Positions 7,447-16,218 are shown, counted from the stretch's first letter. The stretch: 64,000 nucleotides of DNA from an uncultured Nocardioides sp. (GCF_947489365.1 NZ_CANLDB010000002.1:496001-560000); one strand, 5' to 3'. Numbers and translations are program-made. Notes: generated by a model not told the origin, from the sequence alone.

Positions 7447-8501
7447 GGTCCTCGCGCATCACCTCCACCACCATCGTGTACGGCGTCCTGCTGCTCGTCG
7501 TGGTCGCCGCGGCGCTCATCACCGCCGGCCAGGGCCGCAACTTCTTCAGCACCGGCAACCTCGACAACATCCTGACCGCGACGACCATCCTCGGGCTGAT
7601 CGCGATCGGCCAGACGCTGGTCATCCTCGTCGGGTCGCTCGACCTCTCCGTCCCGTACGTCGTGTCGCTCGCCAGCGTCGTCGGCGGCGGGATCATGGCC
7701 GGCCAGGCCGGCGGCATCGTCCCGGCGCTCCTGGTCACGCTCCTGCTCTGCGGCGTCATCGGTGCCGTCAACGGCGCGATCGTCGCCGGGCTGCACGTCC
7801 ACGGCTTCATCGCCACCCTCGGCACCGGCCTCGTCCTGTCGGGCTACCTCGGCAGCACCTACCAGGGCAGCTCCGGCCTCGCCGCGTTCGAGTTCCGCCT
7901 GCTCGACGCGACCCGCATCGGCCCCGTGCCGCTGGCGTTCCTGCTCATGCTCGGCTGCGCCGGCCTCGCCGTGCTGGTGCTGCGCCGCACCCGCCTCGGC
8001 CACCACCTGTACGCCGTCGGCGGCAACGCCGAGGTCGCCCGCATGTCGGGCCTGCGCACCGCCGTCCCCGTGGTCGTCGCCCACACCACCTGCTCCGTCA
8101 TGTCGGGCCTCGCGGGCCTGGTGCTCCTCGCCCGCCTCGGCGTCGGCCAGCCCACCGTCGGCTCGCAGGGCGGCTACGACCTGATGTCGATCGCCGCCGT
8201 CGTCCTCGGCGGCACCCTGCTGGCCGGCGGCAAGGGGAACATCGCCGGCACCCTCGCCGGGGTCGCGATCTTCGCCGTCCTCGACAACGCGATGGGCGTC
8301 ATGGAGCTCAACCCGTTCCTCAAGGACGTCGTCCGCGGCGTCGTCATCGTCGTCGCCGTCGCGGTCTACGCCCGGCGCGAGCTCGACCGCCGTCCCGCCC
8401 GCTTCGACCGGCCACCCGCCGCCGACCCCGGGACCACGAAGCCACCGGGCAGCGCCACCCCCGCCGGCACGACCGACAAGACCCTGGAGGCCTCCCGATG
8501 A
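7443..8501 (+). CDS. Sugar ABC transporter permease (RbsC type)
   Basis: This is a BPD_transp_2/RbsC family membrane permease of 352 residues with about nine or ten hydrophobic helices. The conserved GQTLVILVGSLDLSVPYV segment and the GGTLLAGGKGNIAGTLAG segment, which is the RbsC-type loop contacting the ATPase, are present. The GTG overlaps the ATPase stop, and the stop overlaps the next permease start. A hydrophilic 40-residue C-terminal tail rich in Pro/Thr/Ala (from about 312) is unusual but not diagnostic. It forms the channel together with the second permease. Confidence 0.92.
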   Translation: MRSSRITSTTIVYGVLLLVVVAAALITAGQGRNFFSTGNLDNILTATTILGLIAIGQTLVILVGSLDLSVPYVVSLASVVGGGIMAGQAGGIVPALLVTLLLCGVIGAVNGAIVAGLHVHGFIATLGTGLVLSGYLGSTYQGSSGLAAFEFRLLDATRIGPVPLAFLLMLGCAGLAVLVLRRTRLGHHLYAVGGNAEVARMSGLRTAVPVVVAHTTCSVMSGLAGLVLLARLGVGQPTVGSQGGYDLMSIAAVVLGGTLLAGGKGNIAGTLAGVAIFAVLDNAMGVMELNPFLKDVVRGVVIVVAVAVYARRELDRRPARFDRPPAADPGTTKPPGSATPAGTTDKTLEASR

Positions 8502-9616
8502 GCGCTCCCACCGCCTCCCCGACCGGCCAGGGCTCCCGGCGCGCCACCCCGGCGGTGCCCGCGCACTCCGGCGGCCTCGGCCGTCGCATCAGCGTCGGCC
8601 TGATCACCCCCGGCGGGGCGGTCTTCGTGCTGGTCGCCGTGCTCCTGGTCGCGATCATGCTGACCAACCCGAACTTCACCGACCCGGGCGCGCTCATCCG
8701 TTTCGTGGGCCGCACCGCCCCGATCGCGATCGCCGCGATGGGCCAGTTCTACGTCATCGTCTCCGGCGAGTTCGACCTCTCCATGGCCGCCGTGATCGCG
8801 ACCCAGGTGGTCATCGCGGGCAACGTCATCGGCCTCGAGGACTCCCGGATCGTCCCCGGCCTCGTGCTGATGTTCGTCGTCGGCACGGTGATCGGCCTGG
8901 TCAACGGCCTGGCGACGACGCTGCTGCGGGTGCCGAGCTTCATCGTCACCCTCGGCATGATGCTCGCGCTGCTCGGCCTGGTCCGCTACGTCACCGGCGG
9001 CGCCGCCACCGGCAACCCCACCGAGAACTTCCGCGAGATCGGCCGCGGCGGCATCGAGGGGATCCCCGTGGTGGACATCATCCCCTGGTCCGTCCTGGTC
9101 CTCGCCGTCGTGGCCGCCGCCTCCGCGTGGCTGATGCGCCGCCCGTTCGGCCGCACCCTCGTCGCCGCCGGCGACAACCCCGACGCGCTGCGCCACGCCG
9201 GAGCCTCGCTGTGGTGGGTGAAGACCCGCGCGTTCATCCTGTCGTCGCTGTCGGCGACGGTCGCCGGGATCCTGCTCGTCGGCTACGCCGGCGTGCACCC
9301 CTCGGTCGGCTCCGGCTACGAGTTCGCGGCCATCACCGCCGTCGTCCTCGGCGGCGTCGTCCTCGGCGGCGGACGCGGCTGGGTGCTCTCGGCCGCCGCG
9401 GGCGCCTTCGCCCTCGAGCTCCTCTTCCTGCTGCTCACCGCCCTCGGCGTCGAGGCCACCTGGCGCGACACCGTCCAGGGCCTGATCATCATCGCCGCCG
9501 TCGCCCTGGCCGCCCGCACCTGGAGCGGCGTACGGCGCCCCCAGGCCACCCCCTCGGGCACCACGCCCGGCACCACCGAGAACCCCACCAAGAGCACCAC
9601 CGAAGGAGACCGCTGA
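8498..9616 (+). CDS. Sugar ABC transporter permease (RbsC type), second subunit
   Basis: This 372-residue RbsC-family permease is a paralogue of the preceding one. It has the family landmarks GQFYVIVSGEFDLSMAAVIA, RHAGASLWWVKTRAFILS and the GGVVLGGGRGW loop, with about ten hydrophobic segments. Both ends are polar: a Ser/Thr/Pro-rich start and a Thr/Pro-rich tail (from about 345). The ATG overlaps the previous stop, and the TGA overlaps the lipoprotein ATG at 9616. Two different permeases imply a heterodimeric channel, as seen in several actinobacterial pentose, polyol and anhydrosugar systems. Confidence 0.92.
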   Translation: MSAPTASPTGQGSRRATPAVPAHSGGLGRRISVGLITPGGAVFVLVAVLLVAIMLTNPNFTDPGALIRFVGRTAPIAIAAMGQFYVIVSGEFDLSMAAVIATQVVIAGNVIGLEDSRIVPGLVLMFVVGTVIGLVNGLATTLLRVPSFIVTLGMMLALLGLVRYVTGGAATGNPTENFREIGRGGIEGIPVVDIIPWSVLVLAVVAAASAWLMRRPFGRTLVAAGDNPDALRHAGASLWWVKTRAFILSSLSATVAGILLVGYAGVHPSVGSGYEFAAITAVVLGGVVLGGGRGWVLSAAAGAFALELLFLLLTALGVEATWRDTVQGLIIIAAVALAARTWSGVRRPQATPSGTTPGTTENPTKSTTEGDR

Positions 9617-10833
9617 TGCGCATCACCCACCGAGCCGTGAAGGGAGCACTGGCCTCCGCGGCGACCGTCGTCCTGCTCGCCGGGTGCAGCACGGACAGCA
9701 TCGAGGAGCCCGTCGAGTCGTCCGGGGACGACGCCAGCCAGGAGGCGGGCTCCGAGGAGCAGTCCGAGTTCTTCAGCCAGGAGGACCTCGACACCCAGGA
9801 CGAGCAGCGCTCCGCGACCTTCGAGGGCGACGAGGCCGAGCCCTGGCTGCAGTACATCGACGGGGAGATGACGGACACCTCGGAGTACGCGTCCGACGGC
9901 GCCAAGAAGGTGTGCTTCGCCAACGCCTCGATCTCCAACCCGTGGCGCCAGACCGGCTTCATCACCATGCAGCAGCAGCTCGAGGTCCTCCAGGACGACG
10001 GCGTCATCTCCGAGATGGAGGTCCGCGACGCGCAGGACACCGACGAGACGCAGATCGCCGACATCGACTACTTCATCAACGAGGGCAACTGCGACGCGTT
10101 CGTCATCTCGCCGAACTCCACGGCCGCTATGACCCCCGCCGTCGAGCGCGCCTGCGAGACCGGCAAGCCCGTCATCGTCTTCGACCGCGGCGTCGAGACC
10201 GACTGCGCGACCACCTTCATCCACCCCATCGGCGGCTACGCCTGGGGCCTCGACACCGCCGAGTTCCTCTCCGAGAACCTCGAGGAGGGCGACCGCGTGA
10301 TCGCGCTGCGCATCCTCCCGGGCGTCGACGTGCTGGAGACCCGGTGGGCCGCCGCCGAGCAGGTCTTCGAGGAGAACGGCATCGAGGCCGAGGACTTCTT
10401 CACCGAGGCCGACCCGACCCGCATCAAGCAGATCGTCACGGACGCCATCAACCAGGGCGACGTGGCGGGCATCTGGATGGACGCCGGTGACGGCGCCGTC
10501 GCCGCCATCGAGGCGTTCGAGGACGCCGGCGTCGACTACCCGGTCATGACCGGCGAGGACGAGATGAGCTTCCTGCGCAAGTGGGAGGAGACCGGCATGA
10601 CCGCGCTGGCCCCCGTCTACTCGAACTTCCAGTGGCGCACCCCGCTCCTGGCCGTCGAGAAGATCTTCGCCGGCGAGGAGGTCCCGTCCGAGTGGGTGCT
10701 CCCCCAGACCCCGATCACCGAGGACGAGCGCCAGGAGTTCCTCGAGGCCAACGAGGGCATGCCCGACGGTCACTACGCCAAGTTCGGCGGCGAGGACCTG
10801 CCCGGCTTCCCCGACGCGTGGATGGACCGCTGA
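9616..10833 (+). CDS. Sugar ABC transporter substrate-binding lipoprotein
   Basis: A 405-residue type I periplasmic-binding protein. The signal and lipobox end LLAGC with lipidated Cys24. Residues 25 to about 95 form a very acidic, low-complexity stretch rich in Glu/Asp/Ser/Gln, much longer than the usual linker. The binding fold follows from about AKKVCFANASISNPWRQTGF, with YFINEGNCDAFVISPNS, GKPVIVFDRGVETD and GIWMDAGDGAVAAIEAFEDAG, which is a RbsB-like layout. The ATG overlaps the permease stop. It delivers the substrate to the two permeases; the ligand cannot be read from sequence. Confidence 0.9.
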   Translation: MRITHRAVKGALASAATVVLLAGCSTDSIEEPVESSGDDASQEAGSEEQSEFFSQEDLDTQDEQRSATFEGDEAEPWLQYIDGEMTDTSEYASDGAKKVCFANASISNPWRQTGFITMQQQLEVLQDDGVISEMEVRDAQDTDETQIADIDYFINEGNCDAFVISPNSTAAMTPAVERACETGKPVIVFDRGVETDCATTFIHPIGGYAWGLDTAEFLSENLEEGDRVIALRILPGVDVLETRWAAAEQVFEENGIEAEDFFTEADPTRIKQIVTDAINQGDVAGIWMDAGDGAVAAIEAFEDAGVDYPVMTGEDEMSFLRKWEETGMTALAPVYSNFQWRTPLLAVEKIFAGEEVPSEWVLPQTPITEDERQEFLEANEGMPDGHYAKFGGEDLPGFPDAWMDR

Positions 10834-10837
10834 TCCC

Positions 10838-11698
10838 ATGCTCCTCGGCGTCAACACCTGGGTCTGGGTCTCACCCCTGACCGACGAGAACCTCGACGAG
10901 GTCCTGGACCGCGTCGCGCAACTCGGGTTCGACGCCGTCGAGCTGCCGCTGGAGCGTCCCGGGCTCCTCTCCGCCGAGAGGGTCCGGGGCGCCCTGGCGG
11001 CGCACGGCCTGACGCCGTACGTCGTCGGCGCCATGGCGCCCGGTCGCGACCTGGTCGCGACCGACGCCGCCACCGTCGCCGCCACGCAGGACTACCTGCG
11101 GGCGTGCGTCGACCTCGCCGCGGGCATCGGCGCCAGGAGCGTGTGCGGCCCGTTCTACGCCGCCACCGGACGCACCTGGCGCATGGACGCCGACGCCCGC
11201 GCCACGGCGTACGCCGAGTGGCGCGAGCACCTCGCGCCCGTCGTGGACCACGCGGTCGCGGCCGGCGTCCGGCTGGGGATCGAGCCGCTGAACCGCTACG
11301 AGACGTCCCTGGTCAACACCGTCGACCAGGCCCTGACCGGCCTGGACGGCCTGCTCGGGCCCGGGCTCGGGCTGGCGATGGACACCTACCACCTGAACAT
11401 CGAGGAGCGGTCGTCCGCGGACGCGATCCGCGCCGCCGGCGACCACCTCGTGCACGTGCAGGTCTGCGGCAACGACCGCGGCGCCCCCGGTGGCGACCAG
11501 ACCGACTGGGACGCCGTCCTGGCCGCCCTCGGCGAGGTGGGGTACGCCGGCCCCCTCGTCATCGAGAGCTTCACCGGCGACAACGAGACCATCGCGACGG
11601 CCGCCTCCATCTGGCGGCCGCTCGCCACCACGCAGGACGACCTGGCCCGTGACGGCCTGGCGTTCCTGCGAGACCTGACCCGAGAGGACCGAACGTGA
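10838..11698 (+). CDS. Sugar isomerase/epimerase, D-tagatose/psicose 3-epimerase-like
   Basis: A 286-residue TIM-barrel protein of the AP-endonuclease-2 superfamily. It keeps the ketose 3-epimerase landmarks: GIEPLNRYETSLVNT (metal-binding/catalytic Glu), LAMDTYHLNIEE (metal Asp and His), HVQVCGNDRGAPG, and PLVIESFTGD (second catalytic Glu). It starts 4 nt after the binding-protein stop, and its stop overlaps the dehydrogenase start, so it works in the same pathway. In levoglucosan and 3-keto-glycoside pathways related barrels catalyse beta-elimination or hydration, so epimerisation is not the only option. Confidence 0.82.
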   Translation: MLLGVNTWVWVSPLTDENLDEVLDRVAQLGFDAVELPLERPGLLSAERVRGALAAHGLTPYVVGAMAPGRDLVATDAATVAATQDYLRACVDLAAGIGARSVCGPFYAATGRTWRMDADARATAYAEWREHLAPVVDHAVAAGVRLGIEPLNRYETSLVNTVDQALTGLDGLLGPGLGLAMDTYHLNIEERSSADAIRAAGDHLVHVQVCGNDRGAPGGDQTDWDAVLAALGEVGYAGPLVIESFTGDNETIATAASIWRPLATTQDDLARDGLAFLRDLTREDRT

Positions 11699-12825
11699 GC
11701 GACGAGCTCGGGGTGGCCGTCGTCGGCTACTCCTTCATGGGCAAGGCGCACTCCAACGCCTGGCGCAACGTCGGGGCCTTCCACCCCGGCCTGCCCCGCG
11801 TGCGCCAGACGGTGCTCGCCGGGCGCGACGGCGCCGCGGTCGCGCACGCCGCCGCGGCGTACGGCTGGGAGGAGTCGACCAGCGACTGGCGCAGCGTCGT
11901 CGAGCGGGACGACGTCCAGCTGGTCGACGTGTGCACCCCCGGCCACCTGCACCACGAGATCGCCCTCGCCGCCCTGGCGGCCGGCAAGCACGTGCTCGTC
12001 GAGAAGCCGCTGACCAACACCGTGGCGGAGTCCGAGGAGCTGGTCGCGGCCGCCGCTCGCGCCGCGGCCGAGCACGGCGCCGTCGCGATGGTCGGGTTCA
12101 ACTACCGCCGCGTCCCCGCCCTCGCCCTGGCCCGACGGCTCGTGGCGGAGGGCCGGATCGGACGTGTCCGCCAGGTGCGGGCGGCGTACCTGCAGGACTG
12201 GCTCGTCGACCCCGGGGCCCCGATGACCTGGCGCCTGCGGGCCCACGAGGCCGGCACCGGCGTCCTGGGCGACCTCGGCGCACACGTCGTGGACCAGCTC
12301 CGCTTCCTGCTCGGCGACGCCGGCGAGACGCGCTGGGCCAGCGGTCAGCTCGCGACCTTCGTCCCCACCCGCCCCGGCCCCGACGGGCCCGAGGAGGTCA
12401 CCGTCGACGACGCCGCCTGGATGACCCTCGGCCTCGCCGACGGCGCCGTGGCGAGCGTCGAGGTCTCCCGCATGGCCACGGGGCGCAAGAACGCCCTGCG
12501 CCTCGAGCTGTACGGCGAGCGCGGCTCGCTGACCTTCGACCTCGAGCGGCTCAACGAGCTGACCCTGGAGACCGGCGGCGGCGACGCCCGCGTGCTCGTG
12601 ACCGACGGCGACCATCCCTACCTCGACGCGTGGTGGCCGCCCGGCCACACGCTGGGCTGGGACTCGACGTTCACCTCGCAGGCCGCCGACCTGCTCCGCG
12701 CCATCGCGGACGGCACGCCCGTGGCACCGTCGTTCGCCGACGGTCTCGCCGTGCAGCGGGTGCTCGGGGCCGTCACCGACAGCGCCGCGCAGTGCGGCGC
12801 GCGTATCGAGCTGGAGGGCTCCTGA
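11695..12825 (+). CDS. Gfo/Idh/MocA oxidoreductase, levoglucosan dehydrogenase-like
   Basis: A 376-residue NAD(P)-dependent sugar dehydrogenase. The Rossmann start VAVVGYSFMGKAHSNAW, the STSDWRSVV segment, the catalytic EKPLTNT motif (about 102-108), FNYRRVPALALAR, AAYLQDWLVDP with PMTWR, and the late SFADG follow the pattern I recall for actinobacterial levoglucosan 3-dehydrogenase and its relatives. A GDLGAHVVDQLRFLLG helix carries the usual catalytic Asp/His. GTG 11695 overlaps the previous stop, and the TGA overlaps the next ATG. The likely reaction is oxidation of a sugar hydroxyl to a 3-keto sugar. The resemblance is from memory. Confidence 0.8.
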   Translation: MSDELGVAVVGYSFMGKAHSNAWRNVGAFHPGLPRVRQTVLAGRDGAAVAHAAAAYGWEESTSDWRSVVERDDVQLVDVCTPGHLHHEIALAALAAGKHVLVEKPLTNTVAESEELVAAAARAAAEHGAVAMVGFNYRRVPALALARRLVAEGRIGRVRQVRAAYLQDWLVDPGAPMTWRLRAHEAGTGVLGDLGAHVVDQLRFLLGDAGETRWASGQLATFVPTRPGPDGPEEVTVDDAAWMTLGLADGAVASVEVSRMATGRKNALRLELYGERGSLTFDLERLNELTLETGGGDARVLVTDGDHPYLDAWWPPGHTLGWDSTFTSQAADLLRAIADGTPVAPSFADGLAVQRVLGAVTDSAAQCGARIELEGS

Positions 12826-13826
12826 TGGGCAAGCGCTTCACCCTCTTCACCGGCCAGTGGGGCGACCTCACCCTCGACGAGGTCGCGGGCCTGGCCGCGG
12901 GCTGGGGGTACGACGGCCTCGAGATCGCTGTCTCCGGGGAGCACCTCGACGCCTCCCGCTGGGACGACGCCGACTACGTCGCCGAGCGCCTCGGCATCCT
13001 CGAGAAGCACGGCCTCGGCTGCTGGGCCATCTCCAACCACCTCAAGGGCCAGGCCGTCTGCGACGACCCGATCGACTTCCGGCACCGCTCGATCGTCGGC
13101 GCCGACGTCTGGGGCGACGGCGACCCGGAAGGCGTCCGGCAGCGCGCGGCGACCGACGTCGCGAACACCGCCCGCCTCGCCCGCGCGATGGGGATCGACA
13201 CCGTCGTCGGGTTCACCGGCTCCTCGATCTGGCAGTACGTCGCGATGTTCCCGCCCGTGCCGGCGTCGGTGATCGAGGCGGGCTACACCGACTTCGCCGA
13301 CCGCTGGAACCCGATCCTCGACGTCTTCGACGAGTGCGGCGTCCGCTTCGCCCACGAGGTGCACCCCTCGGAGATCGCCTACGACTGGTGGTCGACCGTC
13401 CGCGCCCTCGAGGCCGTCGGGAACCGTCCGGCGTTCGGCCTGAACTGGGACCCCAGCCACATGATGTGGCAGGGCCTCGACGTGGTCGCCTTCATCACCG
13501 ACTTCGCCGACCGGATCTACCACGTCGACTGCAAGGACACCCGGATGCGGATGGGCGGCGGCCGCAACGGCGTCCTGTCCTCGCACCTGCCGTGGGGCGA
13601 CCAGCGGCGCGGCTGGGACTTCGTGTCCACCGGCCGCGGCGACGTCCCCTGGGAGGACGCCTTCCGCGCCCTGGCCCGCATCGGCTACGACGGCCCGATC
13701 TCGGTCGAGTGGGAGGACGCCGGCATGGACCGCCTCCAGGGCGCCGAGGAGGCCCTCGCCTTCCTCAAGCGGTTCGACTTCGAGCTCCCCGCCGCGTCGT
13801 TCGACGCGGCGTTCGACCAGGGCTGA
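12825..13826 (+). CDS. Sugar phosphate isomerase/epimerase family TIM-barrel protein
   Basis: This 333-residue AP-endonuclease-2-like barrel differs from the 10838 protein. It begins RFTLFTGQWGDLTLDEVAG, with GYDGLEIAVSGEHLD, HEVHPSEIAYD (a metal-binding Glu and His run), GLNWDPSHMMWQG (metal Asp and His), YHVDCKDTRMR, and ISVEWEDAGMDR (catalytic Glu) near the end. Such proteins often lie beside Gfo/Idh/MocA dehydrogenases, where they process 3-keto sugars or inositol derivatives. It is the last gene of the operon and is followed by a repeat-filled gap. Confidence 0.85.
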   Translation: MGKRFTLFTGQWGDLTLDEVAGLAAGWGYDGLEIAVSGEHLDASRWDDADYVAERLGILEKHGLGCWAISNHLKGQAVCDDPIDFRHRSIVGADVWGDGDPEGVRQRAATDVANTARLARAMGIDTVVGFTGSSIWQYVAMFPPVPASVIEAGYTDFADRWNPILDVFDECGVRFAHEVHPSEIAYDWWSTVRALEAVGNRPAFGLNWDPSHMMWQGLDVVAFITDFADRIYHVDCKDTRMRMGGGRNGVLSSHLPWGDQRRGWDFVSTGRGDVPWEDAFRALARIGYDGPISVEWEDAGMDRLQGAEEALAFLKRFDFELPAASFDAAFDQG

Positions 13827-13844
13827 GCGGCGTACGCCCGCCGC

Positions 13845-14158
13845 TCACCGGGTCTCGTGGCTCGGGCCTGGCGGCCCTCACACCTCGACCACCGCTGGTT
13901 GAGGTGCGACGAGCGCCAGCGCCCTTCGACAGGCTCAGGAACCGGCCACGAGACCCGGTGAGACGACCACGGTCAGGTGCCCGGGGTCTCGAGGCTCGGG
14001 CCTGGCGGCCCTCACACCTCGACCACCGCTGGTTGAGGTGCGACGAGCGCCGGCGCCCTTCGACAGGCTCAGGAACCGGCCACGAGACCCGGTGAGACGA
14101 CAAGGTGCCGGGGTCTCGAGGCTCGGGCCCGGTGGCCCTCACACCTCGACCAGCGGGT
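13845..14158. repeat. Three-unit intergenic repeat (133, 127 and a partial unit)
   Basis: Units begin at 13851, 13984 and 14111 with a GGGTCTCG(T/A)GGCTCGGGC opening. Units 1 and 2 are nearly identical and contain CCTTCGACAGGCTCAGGAAC; the third stops after about 48 bp at the next gene. Unit 1 is bounded by a perfect 18-bp inverted repeat (13845-13862 and 13946-13963). This fills the gap between two convergent genes and holds no gene. Confidence 0.85.
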
Positions 14159-14781
14159 CAGTCCTCGAAGCGCGAGGCGTCGCCGGCGCCGTGACGCAGC
14201 ACCTCGGGCTCGTCGCCGGACAGGTCGACGACGGTGGTGGGCTCGGCGGTGACCTCGCCGGACTCGAGGACGACGTCGACGACGTGGTCGAGGTCCTCCT
14301 TGACCTCCCAGCCCATGGTCCGGGCCTCGGTCTCGCCGGGGAGGATCAGGGTGCTGGTGAGCAGGGGCTCCCCCAGCTCCTCGAGCAGCGCGCAGACGAG
14401 CGGGTGGTCGGGGATCCGGACGCCGACCGTGCGCTTCTTCGGGTGCATGAGCCGCCGTGGGACCTCGGGGGTCGCCGGGAGGATGAACGTGTACGGGCCC
14501 GGCGTCGCGGCCTTGATGACGCGGAACGCGGCGTTCGGCACGTGGACGAACTGACCGAGCTGGCTGAAGTCGCGGCACATGAGGGTGAAGTGGTGCCGGT
14601 CGTCCAGGCCGCGGATGCGCAGGATGCGGTCGCGGCCGTCGCGGTTGCCCAGCGCGGAGCCCAGCGCGTAGCCGGAGTCCGTCGGGTAGGCGAGCAGGGC
14701 GCCGTCGCGCAGCTGCTCGACGACCTGGCGGACCAGCCGCGGCTGCGGGTCGACGGGGTGGAGGTCGACGTACCGGGCCAT
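14158..14781 (-). CDS. yciO: YciO/YrdC/Sua5 family protein (L-threonylcarbamoyladenylate synthase-like)
   Basis: This 207-residue protein is YrdC-fold and closest in form and length to YciO. Landmarks are AYPTDSGYALGSALGNRDGRD, RILRIRGLDD, FTLMCRDFSQL, GPYTFILPATPEVPRRL, KRTVGVRIPDHP and the late STLILPGE. The family makes threonylcarbamoyl-AMP for tRNA t6A modification. YciO members are paralogues of the main TsaC/Sua5 enzyme, and their role is less certain. It starts 7 nt downstream of the ispH stop, so the two are co-transcribed. No C-terminal Sua5 domain is present. Confidence 0.88.
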   Translation of the reverse strand: MARYVDLHPVDPQPRLVRQVVEQLRDGALLAYPTDSGYALGSALGNRDGRDRILRIRGLDDRHHFTLMCRDFSQLGQFVHVPNAAFRVIKAATPGPYTFILPATPEVPRRLMHPKKRTVGVRIPDHPLVCALLEELGEPLLTSTLILPGETEARTMGWEVKEDLDHVVDVVLESGEVTAEPTTVVDLSGDEPEVLRHGAGDASRFED

Positions 14782-14788
14782 CAGGGGG

Positions 14789-15805
14789 TCACGACTGCGC
14801 GGCGCGGGCGGCGTCGCGGGCCTTCATGTCGCGCCGCAGCTCCGGCGGCAGCGCGAAGATGAGGGACTCCTCGGCGGTGTGGACCGCACGGGCGTCGGGG
14901 TAGCCGCGCTCGGAGAGGTACGCCAGGACGCCCTCCACGAGCGACTCGGGCACCGAGGCGCCGGAGGTCACGGAGACCTTGCCGACCCCGGTCAGCCAGT
15001 CCTCGTCGATCTCGGAGGCGTCGTCGACGCGGTACGCCGCCTTCGCCCCGGCCTCGAGGGCGACCTCGGCGAGGCGCACGGAGTTCGAGGAGTTCGCGGA
15101 GCCGACGACGATCACGAGGTCGGCGTCCTTGCCGATCTCCTTGATCGCGAGCTGCCGGTTCTGGGTGGCGTAGCAGATGTCGTCGCTGGGCGGGTCGAGC
15201 AGGGCGGGGAACCGCTCACGGATCGCGGCGACGGTCTCGAGGGTCTCGTCGACGGACAGGGTGGTCTGGGAGAGCCAGGAGACCTTCTCCGGGTCGCGGA
15301 CGACGATGTTCGCCACGTCGTGGGGGCCCTGGACGAGCTGAGTGCGCTCGGGGGCCTCGCCCGCAGTGCCCTCGACCTCCTCGTGGCCCTCGTGGCCGAT
15401 CAGGAGGATGTCGTAGTCCTCGGCGGCGAAGCGCCGCGCCTCGTGGTGGACCTTCGTCACCAGGGGGCACGTGGCGTCGATCGCCTTGAGGTCGCGCTCC
15501 GCGGCCTGGCGGTGCACCTCGGGGCTGACGCCGTGGGCGGAGAACACCACGGTCGAGCCGGACGGCACCTCCTCGACCTCCTCCACGAAGATCGCGCCGC
15601 GCGACTCGAGGTCGGCCACGACGTGCTTGTTGTGGACGATCTGCTTGCGCACGTAGACCGGGGCGCCGTACAGGTCGAGGGCCTGCTCGACGGTGATCAC
15701 CGCGCGGTCCACGCCGGCGCAGTAGCCCCGCGGGGCGGCGAGCAGGACGGACCGCTCGGCCTCGTCCGTGGGCAGGACGGCCGGGGTGCCGAGGTCGATG
15801 CTCAT
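14789..15805 (-). CDS. ispH: 4-hydroxy-3-methylbut-2-enyl diphosphate reductase
   Basis: IspH is the last enzyme of the MEP isoprenoid pathway, reducing HMBPP to IPP and DMAPP with a [4Fe-4S] cluster. The 338-residue protein shows the three cluster cysteines in APRGYCAGV (Cys29), DATCPLV and ICYATQNRQ, together with the substrate-site [20 protein letters not shown] and [10 protein letters not shown] motifs. A strong TAGAAT hexamer lies 7 nt before the ATG, indicating a leaderless transcript that also covers yciO. It lies near xseAB, as in mycobacteria (lytB2 region). Confidence 0.97.
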   Translation of the reverse strand: MSIDLGTPAVLPTDEAERSVLLAAPRGYCAGVDRAVITVEQALDLYGAPVYVRKQIVHNKHVVADLESRGAIFVEEVEEVPSGSTVVFSAHGVSPEVHRQAAERDLKAIDATCPLVTKVHHEARRFAAEDYDILLIGHEGHEEVEGTAGEAPERTQLVQGPHDVANIVVRDPEKVSWLSQTTLSVDETLETVAAIRERFPALLDPPSDDICYATQNRQLAIKEIGKDADLVIVVGSANSSNSVRLAEVALEAGAKAAYRVDDASEIDEDWLTGVGKVSVTSGASVPESLVEGVLAYLSERGYPDARAVHTAEESLIFALPPELRRDMKARDAARAAQS

Positions 15806-15812
15806 GACATCG

Positions 15813-15818
15813 ATTCTA
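15813..15818 (-). promoter_or_regulatory. Leaderless -10 hexamer of ispH (TAGAAT)
   Basis: On the minus strand TAGAAT is followed by 7 nt and the ispH ATG at 15805, with no Shine-Dalgarno between them. Confidence 0.65.
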
Positions 15819-15883
15819 GGGAGTGCGGGCCAGATGGGCCCATCGGCGAGGCCCTGGTGGCTGGGTGGTGGCTGGGTGGTGGC

Positions 15884-16114
15884 TCAGTGGTGGCGCGGGA
15901 ACGAGCGGCGCACGAGCCAGGCGATCCCGGCCACGGCGCCACCGACGCCGAGGGCGACGGCCTCGAAGGTCGGCCCGACCACGACGGGGAGCACGAACGA
16001 CGGCGCGGTGAGCACCCCGACCCCCACCAGGTCGAGCATCGTGAGCTCGCCGGTGGTTCCCGCCGAGCCGGCGGTGCGGACGGGACCGGGCTGGGAGGGT
16101 GCGTGCAGGGCCAT
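15884..16114 (-). CDS. Small two-helix membrane protein
   Basis: The 76-residue frame encodes a polar N-terminus, two hydrophobic helices (MLDLVGVGVLTAPSFVLPVVV and AVALGVGGAVAGIAWLV) and a short basic C-terminus. A TACATT hexamer ends 6 nt before the ATG, the same leaderless arrangement used by the neighbours, which supports it as real. It stands alone between ispH and the divergent xseA. A short GGCTGGGTGGT tandem repeat (about 15857-15895) lies just beyond its 3' end. The function is unknown. Confidence 0.55.
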   Translation of the reverse strand: MALHAPSQPGPVRTAGSAGTTGELTMLDLVGVGVLTAPSFVLPVVVGPTFEAVALGVGGAVAGIAWLVRRSFPRHH

Positions 16115-16120
16115 GCGCTC

Positions 16121-16126
16121 AATGTA
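16121..16126 (-). promoter_or_regulatory. Leaderless -10 hexamer (TACATT)
   Basis: TACATT on the minus strand is followed by 6 nt and the ATG at 16114. The surrounding 16115-16160 stretch is clearly A/T-richer than the genes. Confidence 0.55.
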
Positions 16127-16218
16127 GATGAACTGGATAGAGATTGGCTAGATATCACACGTCCTTGGTCCGTCGCCCACGACCCGCCGTCGGCGAGCCC
16201 GCTGTCGGCGGCACGCCC

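Noticed and set aside
9316..11085. 589-codon frame antisense to the sugar-binding lipoprotein
   Set aside because: It overlaps a clear lipoprotein gene and is a compositional shadow.
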